Positions 7,734 to 16,151 of a stretch of DNA of 64,000 bases are shown piece after piece. The stretch lies in the NCBI RefSeq assembly GCF_026168105.1, contig NZ_LBMW01000011.1:62001-126000 (forward strand), in the 5' to 3' direction. Each line of letters begins with the position of its first letter. Within the stretch, counting starts at the first letter, position 1. The DNA comes from Streptomyces hygroscopicus. Lineage in GTDB: Bacteria; Actinomycetota; Actinomycetes; Streptomycetales; Streptomycetaceae. Below the pieces are notes generated by a model. The model did not search any database, was not told the DNA's origin, and saw only the letters and a program-made list of their open reading frames with translations. Both the position numbers and the translations under genes were made by a program.

Positions 7734-9592
7734 GACGGCACCGTCCCCCGGTCGAAGGAGCCCGCCGGGGCGGCAGTGGTCACGGCGTGCAGCCGGTGGA
7801 GCCGGGCGTAGGTCCCGCCGCGCCCGAGCAGGTCGTCGTGGGTCCCGGACTCGACGACCCGGCCGCGGTCGAGTACCACGATCCGCGTGGCGTCCCGGAC
7901 GGTGAGCAGGTTGTGCGAGATGACGATCGTGGTCCGCCCGGCCATGAGGCGGCGCAGTGGCTCCATGATCCTCAGACCCGACTCGACGTCGAGTCCGGTG
8001 GTCGGTTCGTCCAGGAGCAGCACCGGCGCGTCCCTGATCATTGCGCGCGCGATGGCCAGACGCCGGCGCTGTCCGCCGGACAGCGTCCGGCCGCGCTGGC
8101 CGACCACCGTGTCGTAGCCATCCGGAAGCTGCTGGACGAACTCGTGGGCGTCGGCGGCGCGCGCCGCCGCGACGATCTCCGCCTCCGTCGCGTCGGGACG
8201 GCCGTAGGCGATGTTCTCCCGCACCGTGTCGTGGAGGACGAGCGTCTCCTGCAGGACCACCGCGACGTTCTCCCGCACATCGGACAGGAGCAGGTCCCGC
8301 AGATCGACCCCGTCGAGAAGGACCGCACCGTGATCGGGGTCGTAGAAACGCAGCTGCAGCTTCGCGACCGTGGACTTGCCGGCCCCGCTCGCCCCGACCA
8401 GCGCCAGGCACTCGCCGGGGGCGGCATGGAACGAAACACCGGACAGCGCCCGGCGCGGGCTGCCGGGATAGTGAAAGGACACGCCGTCGAACTCGACGTC
8501 ACCCCGCGCCCGGCCGAGCCGCCGGGCGCCGGTGGCCTCGACGACCTGGGGCCGCTGGTCCATGAGCTCGATGATGCGTTCCGCGGAGGCCGAAGCGGCG
8601 TAGAAGGTGTTGCCCAGGCGGGACAGGTCCCGCACCGGGCTGTAGAGCTTGCCGATCAGTGCCAGGAACACCAGCAGTCCGCCCAGGGTGAGCTGCCCCT
8701 GCGCCAGTTTCCAGGTGCCGAGGGCCATGACGGCGAGGACGCCGGACACCTCGATGACCTCGACGAGCGATCCGTAGACGGCACGGATCCGTGCCGACGC
8801 CATCGCGGCATGGAACTTGCCGAGGTTCTCGCGCTCGAAGCGGCGCTCCTCCCGGCCCTGCCGGTTGTACGCCTGGACGAGGACCACGTTGGACAGCGAC
8901 TCCTCGGCGACCGCGCTGAGCGACCCGCTGCGGCGTCTGCGCTCCCGTGACGCCTCCTTGATCAGCCGGGAGAAGTGCCGGGCGGCGCGCCAGAACAGCG
9001 GCACGATGACGAGCGCGAGGAGCGTCAGATCCCATCGGAGGTAGAAGAGCAGACCGAGGAACACGCCGAGCCGGATCACCTGGTAGAGGCCGTCGGCCAC
9101 GCCCGAGAGCAGGAACGTCTCGACCGCGTCCACGTCACCGGTGACACGCGACAGCACGTCCCCGAGCCGCCGCCGCTCGAAGAACCCGAGCGAGAGACCC
9201 TGGACGTGCCGGAACACATCGGAGCGCAATGTCAGCAGGAACCGCTCGCTGACCCATGTCGACGTCACGTCGTCGGCGAACCCGATGATCCCGGAGCCGA
9301 CGATGAGCGCCAGATAGGTCGGGGCGATCCAGAGGAACGGCCTGATATCTCGTGGGACGAGCACGTCGTCCACCATGATCTTGAAGAGCCACAGTTCGGC
9401 CGCGTCGAAGAGGGGCCCGATCAGGCTGACGAGGACCAGAGGGACGAGCCAGCGCCGACGCCCGCGGGTGTAGGGCCAGAATCGCCGGAACACCTCGCGC
9501 GGGGGCAACGGCGGCGCGCCGGCGACCACGGCATCGCCGTCCCCGCGCACCGACAGCAGACGCCGCAGTACATGCCGCGGGACACGCACCAT
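7730..9592 (-). CDS. ABC transporter, fused permease/ATP-binding (exporter type)
   Basis: A 620-aa half-transporter of the ABCB/MsbA-like exporter architecture. The N-terminal six-helix permease domain (about 40-330) is followed by an ATPase domain with Walker A GASGAGKST, Q-loop VVLQET, signature LSGGQRRR, Walker B PVLLLDEPT and H-loop ISHNL. It should work as a homodimer moving an unknown substrate out of the cell. Downstream it overlaps the kinase gene by 4 nt; upstream a 49-aa His/Arg/Asp-rich peptide gene lies 68 bp away on the same strand. The three probably form one operon from the divergent promoter near 9.9 kb. Confidence 0.92.
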   Translation of the reverse strand: MVRVPRHVLRRLLSVRGDGDAVVAGAPPLPPREVFRRFWPYTRGRRRWLVPLVLVSLIGPLFDAAELWLFKIMVDDVLVPRDIRPFLWIAPTYLALIVGSGIIGFADDVTSTWVSERFLLTLRSDVFRHVQGLSLGFFERRRLGDVLSRVTGDVDAVETFLLSGVADGLYQVIRLGVFLGLLFYLRWDLTLLALVIVPLFWRAARHFSRLIKEASRERRRRSGSLSAVAEESLSNVVLVQAYNRQGREERRFERENLGKFHAAMASARIRAVYGSLVEVIEVSGVLAVMALGTWKLAQGQLTLGGLLVFLALIGKLYSPVRDLSRLGNTFYAASASAERIIELMDQRPQVVEATGARRLGRARGDVEFDGVSFHYPGSPRRALSGVSFHAAPGECLALVGASGAGKSTVAKLQLRFYDPDHGAVLLDGVDLRDLLLSDVRENVAVVLQETLVLHDTVRENIAYGRPDATEAEIVAAARAADAHEFVQQLPDGYDTVVGQRGRTLSGGQRRRLAIARAMIRDAPVLLLDEPTTGLDVESGLRIMEPLRRLMAGRTTIVISHNLLTVRDATRIVVLDRGRVVESGTHDDLLGRGGTYARLHRLHAVTTAAPAGSFDRGTVPS

Positions 9593-9660
9593 GGCATGCG
9601 TCCCTCAGGTGATGGACGACGGAACGGACCGGGCCTCATGGTCACCGGTCCGTTTCGCCT

Positions 9661-9810
9661 TCAGTAGCGGTGACCGAACTCGTGGTCTTCGTCGCCGTGG
9701 TCACGGTGACGGTGACGGCGCCTCCGCATCGAGGTCTCGTCGTGCTCCGAGGTTCCTTCGTCCCGGTGGTCACGGTGTTTGGCAGGAAAGAGATCACTGA
9801 AGATCGCCAT
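9661..9810 (-). CDS. 49-aa His/Arg/Asp-rich small protein
   Basis: A short gene from ATG 9810 with a strong ribosome binding site (GGAGG, 7 nt spacing). The product begins MAIFSDLFPAKHRDH and then alternates His, Arg, Asp and Glu (RRRRHRHRDHGDEDHEFGHRY). It has no Cys, signal peptide or membrane segment. The C-terminal half looks able to bind metal or nucleic acid, but no family was recognised. It is the first gene of the unit that continues into the ABC exporter and kinase. Its start lies the same distance from the palindrome at 9937-9950 as that of the divergent universal stress protein gene. Confidence 0.65.
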   Translation of the reverse strand: MAIFSDLFPAKHRDHRDEGTSEHDETSMRRRRHRHRDHGDEDHEFGHRY

Positions 9811-9936
9811 TGCGTTCCTCCTGAAACTTGTCCCGTACCGGATACGTTTCAAGGCGGAACTTGGATGGCGTTTCCCGCAAGTCGGAGAGATTTCTCTCCC
9901 GGGCAGGGCAACTTCCCGTTCGCGGCAGCCCGCCAG

Positions 9937-9979
9937 GGGCCGATCGGCCCACTGAGCGGCGCATACGGCCCACTCGGCC
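9937..9979. promoter_or_regulatory. Paired dyads in divergent promoter (putative DosR/OsdR-type boxes)
   Basis: A perfect 14-bp palindrome GGGCCGATCGGCCC (9937-9950) and a related element GGCCCACTCGGCC (9967-9979) lie about 30 bp apart, between the 49-aa gene (minus) and the universal stress protein gene (plus). The palindrome centre is 133 bp from both start codons. Related dyads recur in other promoters of this island. Regulator identity is inferred from the gene content. Confidence 0.5.
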
Positions 9980-10076
9980 GCCCATCCCTGGCGTACCGCC
10001 ACGGAGACGCGCAGCGTGGAGGTGAAGGACGGCATGCGGCGTGGTCGGCGAGAGGGCCGCAGGAGAGGTGAGAAGT

Positions 10077-10544
10077 ATGGGTACGGACACTTCCAGTCCT
10101 CGTGTCGTGGTCGGCGTCGACGGTTCGCCGTCCTCGCACGCGGCACTCCGCTGGGCCGTGCGGTACGCCGACCTGATCGGGGGCACCGTGGACGCGGTGG
10201 CGGCGTGGGACTTGCCGGGCGCGTACGGCTGGTCGGCTCTGGCCGTGGACGCCGACTTCGACGAGGCCAGTGCCCGGCAACGGTTGAACCAGGAGTTGAA
10301 CGATGTGCTGGGAGCCGAGGGAGCCGCCTCAGTCAGGGCGCTATTGGTATGTGGAAACACCGTCGACGTGCTTCTGACGGCCGCCGAGGAGGCCGAAGCC
10401 CTGGTGGTGGGCAGCAGGGGGCGGGGCGGGTTCGCGCGAGCGCTGCTGGGTTCCGTCAGCCAGCACGTCGCTCACCATGCGAGGTGCCCGGTTGTCATCG
10501 TGCGCCCGGAGTCCCGAGGAGGGCGGTCCGGCAGGCGAGCATGA
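10077..10544 (+). CDS. Universal stress protein, single UspA domain
   Basis: A 155-aa UspA-domain protein. The start at ATG 10077 follows GGAGAGG by 8 nt. It shows the N-terminal VVVGVDGSPSSHAAL strand-loop and the ATP-binding signature VVGSRGRGGFARALLGSVS (G-2x-G-9x-G-S), so it should belong to the nucleotide-binding class of universal stress proteins. These are induced by stress, hypoxia and growth arrest; in mycobacteria several are DosR-controlled. It is transcribed divergently from the peptide/ABC/kinase operon across a region with two palindromic elements. Confidence 0.92.
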   Translation: MGTDTSSPRVVVGVDGSPSSHAALRWAVRYADLIGGTVDAVAAWDLPGAYGWSALAVDADFDEASARQRLNQELNDVLGAEGAASVRALLVCGNTVDVLLTAAEEAEALVVGSRGRGGFARALLGSVSQHVAHHARCPVVIVRPESRGGRSGRRA

Positions 10545-10577
10545 CCCGGTCGGCCCGCATGGCCGGACGCCCGAGAG

Positions 10578-11567
10578 CTAGAGGATGTCGAGCACCTCGG
10601 CCACTGCTCGGCGCGGAGTCGGGTGGCCTTCGGGGCCGTAGCCCAGGCGGATCACCATCTGTACGTGACCCAGGGCCGATGTCGGGTCACGCACCGCCCA
10701 CCGGAGCTCCGGCCATTCGAGAGCCTGTGAGGTCAGGGACGCGACGAGGCCGTCCAAGGTGGCCTGAAGCAGGACCCGCTCCAGTGCCTGGCCTGCCCGT
10801 AGCCAGTCCAGCGGTCGGTCCTCGGCCGTACCGAGCAGGGCGATGTGCGGCTCCTTCTCGAACGGGGCCCAACCGCGACCGGGTACCGACCGGCCGGCGG
10901 CGAAGTCCCGCACGGGTGAACTGGCTCCCCACTGGCCGGGGCCGAACGCCTCTGCGGGGATCCCGTCGGAAGCCGTGCTCTCCCCGACGGGCTCCGTACG
11001 GGCCCAGCGCGCTGTTTCGCCACGGATACCAGGGTCCCGTGCTTCGCGGTATTCCGCGTCGTGCACCAGATCCAGCACCGACCGTACATGCCAGGCGTCG
11101 GGGAAGAGCAAGCGCGCGCCTTCCAGGCGGGCCGCACCACACAGTCCGTCCTCCAGCGCGGCCGGTATGTCCTCCTCGAGGAAGGGGTGGCGGCTCGTGT
11201 GGCGCCGGTGGATCGCTGGGTGGAGGAGAGCGAGGGCGTCGTCGGTTCGTGCGGTCCCGGTGAGATCCACCTCGCCCAGCAGCGCGGGGTCGGCTGAGTC
11301 GGGCAGGAGGCGGACGGTGGTCTCCCGGCCTGCGGCCGCGGCGGCCACCCGCAGGTTGAACAGTGCGGCACCGCAGCCCAGGTGCAGGTTGCGCCCGTCG
11401 GGGTCGGTCTGCGGGAGCGTGCGTTCGAGGTCGGCGTACAGCTGCAGAATGCCGCGATCGCGCAGGAACCGGAACTTCCAGGGCTGGGCGTTGTGCAGTG
11501 ACGGGGCCGCCGTGGCGTCCTCGACGAATGCGGTGACGGCGGTCGTCTCCAGGGGTGGTACGGCCAC
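10578..11567 (-). CDS. Acg-like nitroreductase family protein
   Basis: A 329-aa flavin-type nitroreductase fold protein of the Acg family (M. tuberculosis Acg/Rv2032 is about the same length). The N-terminal ATAAPSLHNAQPWKFRF is the diagnostic segment, and a C-terminal RLGYGPEGHPTPRR motif closes the fold. The start at GTG 11567 is chosen because GGGAGG lies 6 nt upstream; in-frame ATGs at 11597 and 11609 are possible but have poorer sites. Acg-type proteins are thought to bind or sequester FMN rather than reduce nitro compounds. In M. tuberculosis the gene is DosR-regulated. Two dyads lie 103-138 nt upstream. Confidence 0.83.
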   Translation of the reverse strand: MAVPPLETTAVTAFVEDATAAPSLHNAQPWKFRFLRDRGILQLYADLERTLPQTDPDGRNLHLGCGAALFNLRVAAAAAGRETTVRLLPDSADPALLGEVDLTGTARTDDALALLHPAIHRRHTSRHPFLEEDIPAALEDGLCGAARLEGARLLFPDAWHVRSVLDLVHDAEYREARDPGIRGETARWARTEPVGESTASDGIPAEAFGPGQWGASSPVRDFAAGRSVPGRGWAPFEKEPHIALLGTAEDRPLDWLRAGQALERVLLQATLDGLVASLTSQALEWPELRWAVRDPTSALGHVQMVIRLGYGPEGHPTPRRAVAEVLDIL

Positions 11568-11669
11568 TGGACGCCTCCCTTCAGGAGCGGCCCACATTGC
11601 CTCGGCCATGTCTTCGGACGAGACGGTCGACCACTTCCCAGGCTGGGGGTGCGTGGCCTGGCGGGGGAG

Positions 11670-11705
11670 GGGCCGCACGGACCTCCTCGGGGGCCGAGTG
11701 GGCCC
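11670..11705. promoter_or_regulatory. Paired dyads upstream of the nitroreductase gene
   Basis: GGGCCGCACGGACC (11670-11683) and GGGCCGAGTGGGCCC (11691-11705) lie about 21 bp apart upstream of the nitroreductase start. The second contains the reverse complement of the element at 9967-9979. No other gene is seen in the 298-bp gap 11568-11865. Confidence 0.45.
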
Positions 11706-11865
11706 GCGTCCAGGCGACGTTCTGCAGAAGCGGGCTTCGGCTCCCGGCTGCGGGGCAGCTTGGGCCGTATTACCGGAACCGCCGTGACCGGCCTGCCGAT
11801 GTGTTGGGCGGGACGCCCTGACCGTCACGGCGTCAGGGAGCAATACGGGCCGGTTGCCACTCGGC

Positions 11866-12747
11866 TCACACCGAAGTGTGCGGCACGGCGACGACGGGGC
11901 AGCGGGCGTAGCGCAGTACGCCCTGGCTCACCGAGCCCAGCAGCATGCCGGCGAAGCCACCGTGGCCCCGGGTTCCCACCACCAGGCCCAGCGCGTGCGC
12001 GGACTCCTCGGCCAGCACCTTGACGGGATGACCGCTGAGCAGCTCGTGATGCAACTCCACGTCCGGGTACGCGGCGCCGCGGCCGGCAACGGTCTCGGAG
12101 AGCAGACGGCGGCACTCCTGCTGCACCGCGTATTCGTCGAAGACCCTCAGCGGGCCCGGCTGCCAGACGTACAGCGCCCGCAGGGCCGCGCTGCGCAGGG
12201 CGGCCTCCTCGAAGGCGAAGTCGACGGCGGCGGCGGACTGCGCGCTGCCGTCCACGCCCACAACGAAGTACGCGGGCTGCTGGGTGACGTGCTCCGGCTC
12301 CGGCACGACCACCACGGGGCAGTGGGCATGCGCCATGACGGGCAGGGCGACCGAGGCGGTGCCGGACACATCCTTCAGCCGGCCCAGGTGCCAGGAACCC
12401 AGAACGACGGCCGTCGCATCGTGGCTCTGCTCCCGCAGGATCCACGCCGGGTTCCCCTCGGCGAGCAGCGCGGACACCTCGACCTGCGGCTGCCGCGCCT
12501 CGGCGAAGATCACCGCCTCCTTGAGCACTCGCTCACCAGCCTCGTGCAGTGCCTGGTTCCACTCCTCCCAGGAGGGCGGCACATACCCCCTGCGGACGCC
12601 CGGGGTCGGCACGCCCTCGGCGTGTACCAGACGCAGAGGCACCCGGCGGCGGGCGGCCTCGTCGGCCGCCCAGGCCAGCGCCATCCGCTTCGTGGGGTCG
12701 GGGTCGACACCGACTACGACCGGCCGGTGATCAGAGGGTCGGGCCAT
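11866..12747 (-). CDS. Tandem-domain universal stress protein
   Basis: A 293-aa protein with two UspA domains. The first (residues about 9-145) begins VVVGVDPDPTKRMALAWAAD; its nucleotide motif is altered (VLGSWHLGRLKDVSGTAS). The second (about 155-292) has FVVGVDGSAQSAAAVDFAF and a complete VVGTRGHGGFAGMLLGSVS motif, so ATP binding is expected there. The layout is that of the DosR-regulated M. tuberculosis proteins such as Rv2623 and Rv1996. It lies 39 bp downstream of the DUF1918 gene on the same strand and is probably co-transcribed with it. Confidence 0.92.
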   Translation of the reverse strand: MARPSDHRPVVVGVDPDPTKRMALAWAADEAARRRVPLRLVHAEGVPTPGVRRGYVPPSWEEWNQALHEAGERVLKEAVIFAEARQPQVEVSALLAEGNPAWILREQSHDATAVVLGSWHLGRLKDVSGTASVALPVMAHAHCPVVVVPEPEHVTQQPAYFVVGVDGSAQSAAAVDFAFEEAALRSAALRALYVWQPGPLRVFDEYAVQQECRRLLSETVAGRGAAYPDVELHHELLSGHPVKVLAEESAHALGLVVGTRGHGGFAGMLLGSVSQGVLRYARCPVVAVPHTSV

Positions 12748-12786
12748 CGTCGTCTCCAGCCGTTCGCCGACACGTTGACGAAGACG

Positions 12787-13080
12787 TCATGAACCGCGTT
12801 CATCGGATGTCCGGGTACGCGCGAGGCGCCTGACGTACGCGTCGGGACCGGGGAAGTACAGCGTCACCCGGCTGCTGTCCGACCAGCGCACGTCGAACGG
12901 GGGGCTGCCGTCGGGGTGGTGGACGCCGACGACCTCACCCTCTCGGGCGATGACGCCGGGGCCGGCGCCGCGTACGACGATCTCGTCACCGACGTGGGCA
13001 CGCATGCCGTCGCCTCTCGCCTGGGCAGGTGGCAGGTCCGTCCTCGGGTGGCCCTTCTCGGTCGGGGCGGGTGCGGTCAT
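12787..13080 (-). CDS. DUF1918 domain protein
   Basis: A 97-aa protein whose conserved core is MRAHVGDEIVVRG, REGEVVGVHHPDGSPPFDVRW and LYFPGPDAYV, the small SH3-like DUF1918 fold of unknown function found widely in actinobacteria. The ATG at 13080 has AGGAGG upstream at long spacing; ATG 13005 (GAGAGG, 7 nt) would give a 72-aa protein closer to the usual family length, so the start is uncertain. It precedes the tandem universal stress protein gene. Several GGGCC dyads lie 83-146 nt upstream. Confidence 0.82.
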   Translation of the reverse strand: MTAPAPTEKGHPRTDLPPAQARGDGMRAHVGDEIVVRGAGPGVIAREGEVVGVHHPDGSPPFDVRWSDSSRVTLYFPGPDAYVRRLARTRTSDERGS

Positions 13081-13162
13081 GTCGTCCTCGCCTCCTCGGC
13101 GCGGTGGCGGACAGGGCTCTGCACGCTCTTTCATGCAAAGCCGGTCGGTGCGATGTCACCAG

Positions 13163-13225
13163 GGGCCGTTGGTCCCCGGACCGGGGACTGTCGGGCCACT
13201 GTGCGACGCGTGGGCCCATACGCCC
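13163..13225. promoter_or_regulatory. Triple dyad array upstream of DUF1918/USP unit
   Basis: GGGCCGTTGGTCCC (13163-13176), GGGACTGTCGGGCC (13184-13197) and GGGCCCATACGCCC (13212-13225) are spaced about 21 and 28 bp centre to centre. The first reads GGGACCAACGGCCC on the minus strand, close to a mycobacterial DosR half-site (GGGAC). They precede the minus-strand DUF1918 gene. Confidence 0.45.
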
Positions 13226-13267
13226 CGGTCCGGTCGTACCGCTGCGTCGCGGGCTCCGCCGTGGCCG

Positions 13268-14668
13268 TCAGTGCGGCTCCCGGAGCGAGGAGGAGAGCTT
13301 CCGATCGGTCTGCCCGCCGCTGCCGGACAACCCGCGGCGTTCCGGACGAAACCGCCGTTCGGTCTCCCCGCGCACCCGCGACGTCAGGTCCTCCAGTGCC
13401 TGTGACACGACCGGGCGCCAAGGCTCGGGGCGGTGGATTCTGCGGGCCGGAGCGGGAAGAGCGGCGATGTCGTGGGCGCAGCGTGCACGCGCGTACTCCA
13501 AGCGGTCGGATGGGGCCGTGCGCCGTCCGTCGCGCATGACGGTGCGTAGCAGCCGCTGCGCCGAGTCCGGCGGGTCCTCGTCCCACAGGCCGATGACGTC
13601 CGGCTGTCCCGGACGGCGGAAGACCTGCTTGCGGCCCGGGGCCGTCACCTTCGCCGACGACAGCTTCATGACCGGGCTGCCGCCGTACTCCACGAGCTTG
13701 TACGCCGCGTCCAGGTAAGGCGCGTCCGCGGCGACGCCCACCTTCGTTCCCACCGCGTAGACGTCGATCGGGGCCCCGTTGTGCACCAGTTCCGCGACGG
13801 CGTACTCGTCGAGCCCGCCGCTGGCGACGATGCGCACGTCGGGCAGCCCGGCGGCGTCCAGCAGGGTCCGCGCCCGCCGCGCCAAATCGCCGAGATCGCC
13901 GCTGTCCAGGCGGATCGCACAGCCCGGTCCCCGACGGATCTCGGCAAGGACACGGGCGGCGGCCATGACTCCCGCCTCGGTGTCGTAGGTGTCGACGAGG
14001 AAGGTGACCGGCCCCGGGTGGGTGCGGGCGAAGGCACGGAAAGCCTGCTCCTCACTGGGGAAAGCCTCCACATAGGAGTGGGCCATCGTGCCCGAGGCCG
14101 GAAAGCCCAGGGCCCCGGCCGCCGCCACGTTGCTGGTGGCCGCGAAGCCCGCCATGGCTCCCAGCCGGGCCGCCTGCAGGCCCGCCCAGGGGCCGTGGGT
14201 GCGGCGCAGGGAGAAGTCCACGACAGGCCGTCCGGCCGCCGCCAGTACACAGCGGGCCGCCTTCGACGCCACCGCCGTCTGATGACACAGCTGGTTGAGC
14301 AGGTAGGTCTCCACGAGCTGGGCCTGGGGCAGCGGCGCGGTCACCTCCAGCAGCGGCTCACCGGCGAGGACCACGTGTCCCTCCGGGACGGCGCGCACTT
14401 CGCCGCCGAAGGCCAGTCCGAGCAGCGGTTCGAGGTCCTCGGGCGGCCGGTGCAGGGCTGCCGCGAACTCCTGGACGTCCTCGCGTTCCACGCGGTAGCG
14501 GGCCAGGAAGTCCAGGGCGGGTTCCAGGCCCGCGGCTACGAGGAATCCCCGGCCGGGCGGCAGGTCCCGGACGAAGAGGCTGAAGGTCGCCGGGGTCCGC
14601 ATGCCCTCCCGCAGATACGACAGGGCCATGGTCACTTCGTACAGGTCGGTGGTGGTGACATCGGACAT
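13268..14668 (-). CDS. pncB: Nicotinate phosphoribosyltransferase
   Basis: A 466-aa enzyme of NAD salvage that joins nicotinate to PRPP to form nicotinate mononucleotide. Family landmarks are TTDLYEVTMALSYL at the N-terminus, the FSLRRTHGPWAGLQAAR and ATSNVAAAGALGFPASGTMAHSYV blocks, VDTYDTEAG, and the phosphate-binding IRLDSGDLGDLARRAR with IVASGGLDEY. Its length is close to M. tuberculosis PncB2, which is DosR-controlled. ATG 14668 (MSDVTTTDLYE) is chosen although no strong ribosome binding site is visible. A remnant coiled-coil gene with a very strong ribosome binding site lies just upstream. Confidence 0.92.
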   Translation of the reverse strand: MSDVTTTDLYEVTMALSYLREGMRTPATFSLFVRDLPPGRGFLVAAGLEPALDFLARYRVEREDVQEFAAALHRPPEDLEPLLGLAFGGEVRAVPEGHVVLAGEPLLEVTAPLPQAQLVETYLLNQLCHQTAVASKAARCVLAAAGRPVVDFSLRRTHGPWAGLQAARLGAMAGFAATSNVAAAGALGFPASGTMAHSYVEAFPSEEQAFRAFARTHPGPVTFLVDTYDTEAGVMAAARVLAEIRRGPGCAIRLDSGDLGDLARRARTLLDAAGLPDVRIVASGGLDEYAVAELVHNGAPIDVYAVGTKVGVAADAPYLDAAYKLVEYGGSPVMKLSSAKVTAPGRKQVFRRPGQPDVIGLWDEDPPDSAQRLLRTVMRDGRRTAPSDRLEYARARCAHDIAALPAPARRIHRPEPWRPVVSQALEDLTSRVRGETERRFRPERRGLSGSGGQTDRKLSSSLREPH

Positions 14669-14693
14669 GGTGACCGCCACTGAGTGGGCTGGG

Positions 14694-14987
14694 GAGGAGC
14701 CGATGCCAGGGTCGCTCCTCCATCTCGTCACCAGTCTCTCCGATGGGACGTACAGGCGCTCTCCCCGCGGTACGGTGCGACGCCGGTCGACGACGAGAGT
14801 GCGAGGAGGCGCGGCGCGCCGCGGCGCGGATCCGGGCCGCCGTCCCCTGCTGAGCCTCTGTCAGTTGTGCTGGAGGCGGCTGCAGTTCCGCGGCGCGCTC
14901 CGCCTCCCGGTCGGCGGGGACATTGGTGACGGGTGCTCCCGGCGTGCCGGTCGGACGGAACCGCGCGAGGAAGTCCCGCGGGTTCAT
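14694..14987 (-). pseudogene. Remnant of small coiled-coil protein gene upstream of pncB
   Basis: Behind GGAGGA with ideal spacing, a frame starts MNPRDFLARFRPTGTPG and continues about 60 residues with a helical, Ala/Glu/Gln-rich segment (DREAERAAELQPPPAQLTEA, then AARIRAAARRAS). The opening resembles a Streptomyces coiled-coil family beginning MRPRDFLERFRP, as I recall it. After about residue 62 the sequence becomes Arg/His/Pro-rich and non-helical, and the frame runs on into pncB, so the 3' part appears frameshifted or deleted. The true end is undefined. It could still be translated and couple to pncB. Confidence 0.4.
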
Positions 14988-15057
14988 CACGAACGTCCTC
15001 CTATGCCGGTCTGCTCCTCCTCGGTCTCACCGCTCCTGTGCGGGCTCGCGTCGGATG

Positions 15058-15093
15058 GGGCCGTACCGCCGCTCCACCAGGGCCGTTCGGCTC
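15058..15093. promoter_or_regulatory. Paired dyads between pncB unit and CBS gene
   Basis: GGGCCGTACCGCCG (15058-15071) and GGGCCGTTCGGCTC (15080-15093) lie 22 bp apart in the divergent region between the remnant/pncB unit (minus) and the CBS-BON gene (plus). The second differs from the perfect palindrome at 9937-9950 at 2 of 14 positions. Confidence 0.45.
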
Positions 15094-15158
15094 TTGGCTC
15101 AGTGCGGTGGAGCGTAAGACTGGGTCCGTAGGCAATCCGACGCAGTCCGGAGGCCGCC

Positions 15159-16082
15159 GTGAACAAGCGCGAGAACTACTCCGCGGACGCCGATGCCCGC
15201 CGTGGCGTGCCGTCGCACCAGCGGCGTCCCGCTGAGGGGGGAAGGCAGGACCAGCTCCTGCGCTATCTGGGTGCCGTCGCCACCGCGTCGGCCAGACAGG
15301 CGGGGGCAGGGGCGGCCATGTCACCCGCGACCGGCGGGACGGCGTCCGCGACCCCGGCGGCGGGTCCCGCGCCGGGCCCGGTACCCGGGGCGGAGCGGGA
15401 GACCGGCCGGGAGGAGAGGCGGTCGCAGCCGCCCACCGAGCCCGAGGCACCGCTGGTACGGGACGTGATGGACGTGCCCGCCGCGTCCATGCGGGACGAC
15501 CTGCCGTACCGCGAGATCGCACGCCTGCTGGCGCGCGAGCACGTGGGTGCGGTCCCCGTGGTCGACGCCGACGACCAGGTCGTCGGCGTGGTGTCGGAGT
15601 CCGACCTGCTGGCGAAGGTGGCGTTCGAAGCGTCGGGTCACCGATCCGGACCTCTCGGCAGGCTTCGGGAGCGGCAGCTGCACGGCAAGGTACGGGGGGA
15701 GACGGCAGCGGAGCTGATGACCAGCCCCGCGATCACTGTGCTGCCGGGGGCTACCGTCGCGGAAGCCGCCTGGCTTGCGGCGCTGTCACGTCTGAAGCGG
15801 ATCCCGGTCGCCGACCACGACGGACGCCTGGTCGGAGTGGTGCGCCGGGACGCGCTGCTGCGGGCTCTGATCCGGGATGACGCGGGAATTCGGCGGGAGA
15901 TCGAGGGGAAGATCCGTGCCTTCTGCTCTCCGGCCGACCGTGACACCGTCGAGGTGCGGGTGCACGAAGGCGTGGTGGAGTTCGCGGGCCGGATGTCGAA
16001 AGCCTCGATGGCCAGGCTGCTGGCGGAGGTCGAGGACATCGACGACGTGGTCGAGGTGACCAGCCACCTCACCGCCGTGTGA
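15159..16082 (+). CDS. CBS-pair and BON domain protein
   Basis: A 307-aa protein. A disordered Ala/Gly/Pro-rich N-terminus (about 1-95) is followed by two CBS motifs (VRDVMDVPAASMRDDLPYRE with VGAVPVVDADDQVVGVVSESDLL; then AAELMTSPAITVLPGATV with RIPVADHDGRLVGVVRRDALL). A C-terminal BON domain (about 235-305: VEVRVHEGVVEFAGRMS) ends the protein. CBS pairs bind adenosine nucleotides and sense energy state; BON domains usually bind membranes or envelope ligands. The start is GTG 15159 with CGGAGG 5 nt upstream. M. tuberculosis Hrp1 (two CBS domains) is DosR-regulated, which fits the island. Confidence 0.9.
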   Translation: MNKRENYSADADARRGVPSHQRRPAEGGRQDQLLRYLGAVATASARQAGAGAAMSPATGGTASATPAAGPAPGPVPGAERETGREERRSQPPTEPEAPLVRDVMDVPAASMRDDLPYREIARLLAREHVGAVPVVDADDQVVGVVSESDLLAKVAFEASGHRSGPLGRLRERQLHGKVRGETAAELMTSPAITVLPGATVAEAAWLAALSRLKRIPVADHDGRLVGVVRRDALLRALIRDDAGIRREIEGKIRAFCSPADRDTVEVRVHEGVVEFAGRMSKASMARLLAEVEDIDDVVEVTSHLTAV

Positions 16083-16109
16083 GATGAAACCTCACTCATG
16101 GCTACGGCG

Positions 16110-16121
16110 TACGGGCCCGTA
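16110..16121. other. 12-bp palindrome in convergent gap
   Basis: TACGGGCCCGTA is a perfect palindrome between the stops of the CBS gene (plus) and the APH-AAA gene (minus). It may be part of a terminator; there is no longer stem. Confidence 0.3.
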
Positions 16122-16151
16122 TTGCGCGGGTCGGTGCCACGCGTTTCCTCC

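Noticed and set aside
9661-9810. Idea that the 49-aa peptide is a lanthipeptide-type precursor for the kinase/ABC operon
   Set aside because: The kinase lacks lyase and cyclase domains and the peptide has no Cys and few Ser/Thr residues, so class III/IV lanthipeptide chemistry is not supported.
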